Origin: Todiramphus chloris collaris
Lineage: Eukaryota > Chordata > Aves > Coraciiformes > Alcedinidae
Length of the DNA stretch: 64,000 nt
NCBI GenBank assembly: GCA_025345505.1
Contig: JANVCC010000270.1
Span: forward strand, 6,105,867 to 6,169,866
Reading direction: 5' to 3'
Shown here: in pieces, positions 58,386 to 64,000 of the stretch
Layout: each line of letters starts with the position of its first letter
How positions within the stretch are numbered: the first letter of the stretch is position 1
Notes under the pieces: model-generated
Database searches by the model: none
The model's input: the letters and a program-made list of their open reading frames with translations, nothing else
What the model was told of the DNA's origin: nothing
Position numbers and translations under genes: made by a program

Positions 58386-59938
58386 CTTGCAGATCTACCC
58401 ATCGTGGAGGAGGTTCAGGATGGGCATCAACTTTTTCACCTGAAAAAGGGAGATAATTTGTGATGGCAAAAGGATTGAATTTGCTGTTTTCTGATCCCTT
58501 GCTCTCAGGATGACATCAGTGACTGTACTGCCTTTCCACAGGCAAGGTAAGCCTGGTGAAATCCAGGTCCCTTTCTTTGTAAGTCCACCTTGGCAACAAG
58601 AGTCTCTGGTGGCAACTTGGGCTGCCAAAGAATGTGATATAAGCTAAGCAAGAAGCCAGTCAGCCTTAGATAGCTAACAAGCCAAGTAGAAACAATCATG
58701 TTGCAGTGGTATTTTAAGCACAGTGGATTTAGTCAAAAAGGTATAAAGCTGAAGGTAAAAGTGAAGATCAGGAGTCCATGCTCTAGCTCAGAGGTGATCT
58801 CAGCCCCTGCCAGAGCACTTTCCATGGTAGTCTTTCTTTCACTCCTATCTCCCTCTGTAACCTGTCTCAATAGTTGCCATGAACACTACTGCAGATGCTT
58901 TCTGCTGGGTTCTGAATGGCAACTAATAACTGCAATGTTCCAGTCTCATAATGATAGGAGATTCTCTTCGGGGACTGTTAAATAGCATCTCAGGGTTGTG
59001 CAGCATCAGGTTATTAAACCTGAACAAATGATGCCAACTGATTGATTCAGACTACAGAAATTAGATGTTGGTTGAGGTTTTTTTTTCATTCTTCACACAC
59101 CTACCACCATCATCTGCACTAACTGGAGATGTGCATGCAGATGTGATTGCACAAGTGACTGCTTGCTCTGTGTCCCTAATAAGTTATTTACAGTGCTGGG
59201 AAATGGAAACCCTTGCAACTCTCACTGGCAGAATATAATTTTCGTTCTCCTGAAACCGAGGATGTCAAAGCAGTGAATTATTTCTTTAATATGGTTTAGT
59301 CAGAGAAATGGTGAGCTTCAGCACGGCAAAGGGATGGACCTTCAGTGTTAAAACAGAAGAGTGTTTAAAGAAATATTGGTGCAGAACAACCCTACAGCAT
59401 ATCTAAAGTATTATACACAGCTGGCTTAGCAAATGTACACACAGATACGATTGATAATGAGTTCTGTGGCTTACTGCACATTTTCCAGACATGCACTGTC
59501 TCCTCCCTCCCTCTGCTAATTTGCTTGATTATCCTCGTCTTTGCTCTGCGTAGAAAAACATCTGATCAACGTAATCTTACCGCTGGCTTTGTAGTTGAAA
59601 CCCTCAGGCTTCAGATAGCAGCTTCCCTGTCTATCCTGAACACAGTTTCCTCTTGTCACCGGAGTGCTGCAGTGTTTCTCACCACTCTTGTCCTCCAGTG
59701 TGGTGAAGGATAATGGTGAAGACATTGGATGCTTGTGATGGGAATGGAGAGGGTCCTTTGAGCCTGCTCTCTTCCAAGTCTGAATGGCAACACAGGCAGG
59801 CTGTCCCACAGGGCAGGAGATGAGGGTGAGCAAGGCTGGCAGGGCTTCCCAGCATGGCACAGTCCCACCATATACCCCCAGCGAGGTGACCGTAGGCAGC
59901 TGCACAACAGCCAGCTCCTGGGAGGCTGGGGAATCGGA
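58386..59938. other. Unique non-coding stretch
   Basis: No gene or repeat family recognised. A TATAAAGCTGAAGGT word at 58742 resembles the TATA segment of the LTR at 21474, but the flanks do not match. Confidence 0.55.
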
Positions 59939-60294
59939 GAATCATAGAATCATTAAGGTTGGAAACAACCCTCAAGATCATCAAGTCCACCTGTCTACTA
60001 AACTTTATCATGACCACTAAACCATGTCCTGAAGTGCCACATCTGGATGTTTTTGGGACCCCTCCAGGGATGGTGACTCCAACCCCTCCCTGGGCAGCCT
60101 GTTCCAAGGCCTCACCACTCTCTTGGAGAAAAAAATTCTTCCTAATATCCATCCTAAACCTCCCTTGGTGCAACTTCAGCCCATTTCCTTTCGTCCTATC
60201 ACTGGAGAGAAGATACCAACACCCACCTGACTCCACCCTCCTTTCAGGTAGCTGTAGAGAACAATAAGGTCTCTGCTCAACCTCCTTTTCTGCC
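59939..60294 (-). mobile_element. CR1 LINE, 3' part
   Basis: Reverse-complement CR1: AATCATAGAATCATTAAGGT, CATGTCCTGAAGTGCCACAT, CCAGGGATGGTGACTCCAAC, TTCTTCCTAATATCCATCCT, AGGTAGCTGTAGAGAACAAT. It is a good intact reference for the sister copies at 25688 and 62507. Confidence 0.95.
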
Positions 60295-62506
60295 CTGACC
60301 ATGCCTCGTAGAGAGGCCACAAAGAGCCATTTGGTATGTATGGTGCAGCTGGGAATCCTGTAGGGTGGATACCCGTGACCTTTGGTGACAGGTAACAGTC
60401 TTGTAGTTGCACACCCTTCAAGAAAACCCCCCTGGCTTTCGGATCTCACACTGTGTGCTGCAGTTGTGTTTTAGAATATCCCCTGCTTGATGCCTTCCCT
60501 TGAAATGTAACATCATGCGATAGAGCTGATAAAGGGGGAAATCCCTAAACACTTTTATTACATTTTCATAATCCATCCTTCCTTTTGTTTTCTTTTTGTG
60601 TCACTGGGCAGCTGAAGCAGGCTCCCTCCAAACCCCAGCTAGCTGTGCTGTGTCCCCACCTTGCATCCTCACAATCTGGGTGACGTGCCTGTCCATTCCA
60701 GTCCTTACCTCTTAAATTTATTAGGTCTCTCTTCTCTGAAAATTGCTGTGGTTTGGCCTTGTTTAGCTACCAAAAATAGCATTGCCTGACTAGATGACCT
60801 TGAGTGGAGTTTGGCTGGCTTGTTATCAAGATAGAGTCTATTACCTTCCATGGCTTATGTGGTGTGGAAAGTCAGAGACACTTTTAATTTTGGACTAGCC
60901 AGAATGATGAGTCAGTTATTACTGCTTGGAGCAAAGATGGTTTTGCAAGGTCATTCTTAAGGAGAGAAATTAAGTTGTTTATTCTGTGAGTGCATTCTCA
61001 CCCACACCATATGCAACTCAGCTAAACATTTATGTTCATAGATATATTATTGAACAACTGTGTTATTCTGAGTTCCCCTTTTGTACATCACAGTGAGGCT
61101 TTGGAAAGAGATTGAAGAATAAATAATGTGAGATAAGTATTAATTGGATAATTTTAAGTGAAAATGAAAAAAACCCTTTTTGGGTTATTTTTTCTTGTTA
61201 TTTTTTCAGATGTAATTTCTAATTGTTCACATGAAACGCTGTGTATGTGGGAGTTTTGTGCTAAGAATACTTGCAACATTAGATGACATTTGGTGTATTA
61301 AGGAGCTATGTGTGATCCATGTAGCGTTACTTACAAAATTCATTTCTCTCCAGTAATCTTTTTCATTGACCTGACGAAAATGTTTTTCGACACCCTAAAA
61401 CAATCAACATTTTGCTAAGGAATTTCTCTAGCCCTCTGCAGACACGGTGCATGGCAGTTGGTAGTGAGAGGGGGATGCCCACACATGTAGGGCAAAGGCT
61501 GGGCAGTCTGAGAAGTAAGAGTAATATGAAAGCTTCCATTCCTGCCTATGTAAGCAAGGCAGTACACACATCCTCTAAGGCTAACTGGATACAAGCCCTA
61601 TCCATTTGTTTAATGAAGACTCAGGAACAAAGAAATTTATATGTCACTAATTAATTTAAACCCTCTATAATTAATAGTATGAAAACAGAGATCTAATTTG
61701 GGAGGGCAGTAATCAATATGTAAGGAGATCAGCTACAGCGCAGCCAAAGATAACCATCAAAACCTACTGAAGATACGAAAACCCCCAGGAATATCTCCAA
61801 CAAGAGTTTGGGTAATGCCTCGTGGTGTTGAAATCAGTGATGCTGTTTTGTTTGTCTGTAGCACAGGAAAGATTAGTGTGTGGTTATCAACAAATTAGGC
61901 TTTCAGTAATAAATAATGCTTTGGAATATTTCTGGACTTGACCACTGTGTTCTTTCCCTGTGGTTTACAGAGGAAAAAGGGAAGAAAACCCTTTTTATTG
62001 AAAAGTTACCCTGGAAGTTATACTTCACCCCCAAAACTTACACAGTTAAAGCTGAATGTATATGATGGATTGAGGTTAAGTGAATGTGGTATAAATATTT
62101 ATACTACACATTCACATTATACATTTTTTATATAGTACATGGCCAAAAATTCCTGATAGAGAACATTTTGCTTTGAGGTACCACGAAAGACTAAAAAGTG
62201 CATCCTTTTTTCAAATTTAAATGTTAAATTGTTACACCTCAGTCAAACATAAACAATGCACGCTGTAATTCTTGTAGGGTTAGAGAGAGGACTTATTTTA
62301 GGGCCGATATAAAGCTACGTCAGGCAAAGGTAGAAAAACACTTCATTCTGTATTGAATCTTCTACCAATGTAATGATTGACCAGCTCTAGACAGATGGCA
62401 ACATCTAGACAGATGGCAACTTGAGACAGAGATTCTTGACCAGCATTTTAATATCTGGTGCTCTACAGCTAAATAATACCCACAAGGTTATCTTAACTAT
62501 CCCCAG
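60295..62506. other. Unique non-coding stretch
   Basis: No gene recognised. Repeat-free AT-rich blocks lie near 60990-61100 and 62150-62330 (CAAACATAAACAATGCACGC, GGGCCGATATAAAGCTACG). A tandem 18-mer lies at 62386-62420. Confidence 0.55.
62386..62420. repeat. Tandem duplication of an 18-mer
   Basis: TCTAGACAGATGGCAAC occurs at 62386-62402 and again at 62404-62420. Confidence 0.95.
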
Positions 62507-62851
62507 ATAAGGTTCGAAATGACCTTCAAGATCATCAAGTCCAACTGTCTACTAAATATTATGACCGCTAAACCATGTCCTGAAGTGCCACATCTGGATG
62601 TTTTTTGAACCCGTCCAGGGATAGTGACTCCACCCCGTCCCTGGGCAGCCTGTTTCAAGTCCTCACCACTCTCTCAGGAAAAAAATTGTTCCTAGTAGCC
62701 AATCTAAACCTTCCCTGGTGCAACTTCTCCCTTTTCCTCTTGTCCTACCACTAGTTACTTGGGAGAAGAGACCAACACCCATCTCACTCCAACCTCCCTT
62801 CAGGGAGCTGTAGAGAGCAATAATGTCTCCTCTCAGCCTTCTCTTCTCCAG
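62507..62851 (-). mobile_element. CR1 LINE, 3' part without its octamer tail
   Basis: Reverse-complement CR1: AAGATCATCAAGTCCAACTG, CATGTCCTGAAGTGCCACAT, CTTCCCTGGTGCAACTTC, GAGCTGTAGAGAGCAATAAT. It begins inside GGTTCGAAATGACC, so the terminal ATTCTATG repeats present in the sister copy at 59939 are missing. They were either lost or never copied. Confidence 0.93.
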
Positions 62852-64000
62852 AATTAATCAAATCATCAAAATTCATCAAATATTGATGACCATGACTTTG
62901 GGCTTGAAAATATGATGGAGAAACTTTGGCAAAGAGAGAAGCAGTTTGCACGTGAATGGAGAAATTCATTGTAATGTCACTCCACTGGGAAGTGGAGTCC
63001 AAGCTGATTTATTATGACAGTGTTTATCAGTTTTAGTGGACACTGATCAGGCTTAGGGCTAAAGCAGTCTCATTGTGATCTCCAGTCAAGCAGTGGGAGT
63101 GACGCTGCTACTTCATGGGCACATTTTTTTTCTAGGTTTTGCACTGCTGCTAGATAACATGCAGCTTTTTGAGGCTGTCAGCTCTGTTGGTAAATACCTT
63201 ACCAGAGCCGCAGTAGAGAGATTTCTTGAGAATTTCAGCATTCTTGAGAATTTCCTGTGTTTATCTGCAGGATAATATAGGCTGCATCATGAGCAGATAG
63301 TGCCATATATTCAGAAGTCCTGAGGCAGGTCCCCTCTGATGATGAGGTGCACTTAGAAACACGGGATTTTCTACAACAACAACAAAGGATCTTTCTCAGC
63401 TGCAAAATACCAAAAAGTCACACAACTGGAAACAAATGCAGTCGAGTGGCAAAACTGCAAACATGCAGAACTTGTTCTTTCCAGTCAGCTATGCTGGGAA
63501 ATTCTGAAGTAGATGTCAAATATGGGGGGAAGAGATCCACCGTTAAGGCTAGGAACCACGGTGTAACCTCTGTGCTCCCTCTTCTCCATCCTTGTTCATG
63601 TCATTGGCTCTAGAGTTGATGCAAGTGAAGAGATCAATAAGGAAGTTTGAAGTTAATGCACCAGATTATGAACTTCAGTAGCTGAGGACCCAACTCCCGA
63701 TGCTTCCAATACCCTTACCATGGCAGAAAAGCGGATAAAAAGCTGTAATCCCTTCAACTGCTGCTGCTTTTTGTCTTAGTGTTTGCCTACAAAAACTTGC
63801 AGGCCTGGTGTCAGCACCCCAAACATGCCCACAGCAGTCCAAGTAGCAAGGGGTGGAAGAATACATGCCATCAGACTTTTGCAGGCAAGCACTAAGACAC
63901 TAAGGGCTCGGGATCCAGCACTTAGGCTTTCTGCTTCATTTGCTTGTGTATCCAACTGACTCTGGGAGTTGCCCTGTCTCCTCCCCTGTTCAAAAGCACT
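62852..64000. other. Unique non-coding stretch to the window end
   Basis: No gene recognised. A direct repeat TTCTTGAGAATTTC lies at 63223-63257. Nothing else is recognisable. Confidence 0.55.
63223..63257. repeat. Tandem duplication of an 18-mer
   Basis: TTCTTGAGAATTTC occurs twice, 18 bp apart, within otherwise unique sequence. Confidence 0.95.

Noticed and set aside
58741..58770. TATAAAGCTGAAGGT as a third copy of the 21474-type LTR
   Set aside because: Only the TATA word matches. The upstream and downstream words shared by the other two copies are absent.
59679..60449. 256-codon open frame on the minus strand, the longest in the window
   Set aside because: Its middle part is CR1 3' sequence (59939-60294) read in the sense direction. 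The familiar '[12 protein letters not shown]' type translation is a repeat by-product, and the flanks show no protein family.
1..64000. tRNA, rRNA or snRNA genes
   Set aside because: I looked for tRNA A/B-box patterns and well-known RNA gene words and saw none I could support. A covariance-model scan would be needed to exclude degraded copies.

Overview
The window looks like nuclear DNA from a bird. I count about 17 truncated CR1 LINE copies. On their sense strand most end in the avian-type octamer tail (ATTCTATG and variants). There are also three avian-type endogenous-retrovirus LTR remnants: one complete solo LTR with a 5-bp target-site duplication, one probable minus-strand LTR, and one decayed fragment. 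The background is AT-rich and CpG-poor, with many poly-T/G and poly-A/C tracts. The CR1 copies fall into at least four subfamilies by shared wording. Several resemble families common in neoavian birds, but I cannot name the species or chromosome.

I find no protein-coding gene, tRNA, rRNA or CRISPR array that I can support. Open frames reach at most 256 codons, and the longest runs through a CR1 3' region. The sequence reads as intergenic DNA or the inside of a very large intron. One candidate spliced exon, which need not be coding, lies at 36208-36315.

Layout. 1-9145: unique AT-rich sequence with a short CR1 (2523), an old LTR fragment (4420), a CR1 (4780), a minus-strand LTR (7613-8203), a homeodomain-site-rich stretch (8420-8840) and a decayed ancient CR1 (8925). 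9146-18535: mostly unique sequence with one CR1 (12669), microsatellites and several stretches that look like conserved non-coding elements. 18536-28052: the repeat-rich part, with six CR1 copies, the solo LTR (21474-22244) and a GC/CpG-rich patch with a G-quadruplex motif and a CTCF-like site (24776-25096). 28053-46696: long unique sequence with the candidate exon and only two CR1 loci, one of them a small foldback (40246-40403). 46697-64000: CR1s at 46697, 47148, 48308, 56057, 59939 and 62507, long T/G tracts, several regulatory-looking stretches and a 370-bp degenerate GATA/TATC array (58018-58385).

Nothing here forms an operon or pathway. Any function is probably cis-regulatory or architectural. 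The strongest single candidate is the CpG/G-quadruplex/CTCF cluster near 25.0 kb. All conserved-element calls are inferences from sequence texture and need cross-species alignment.
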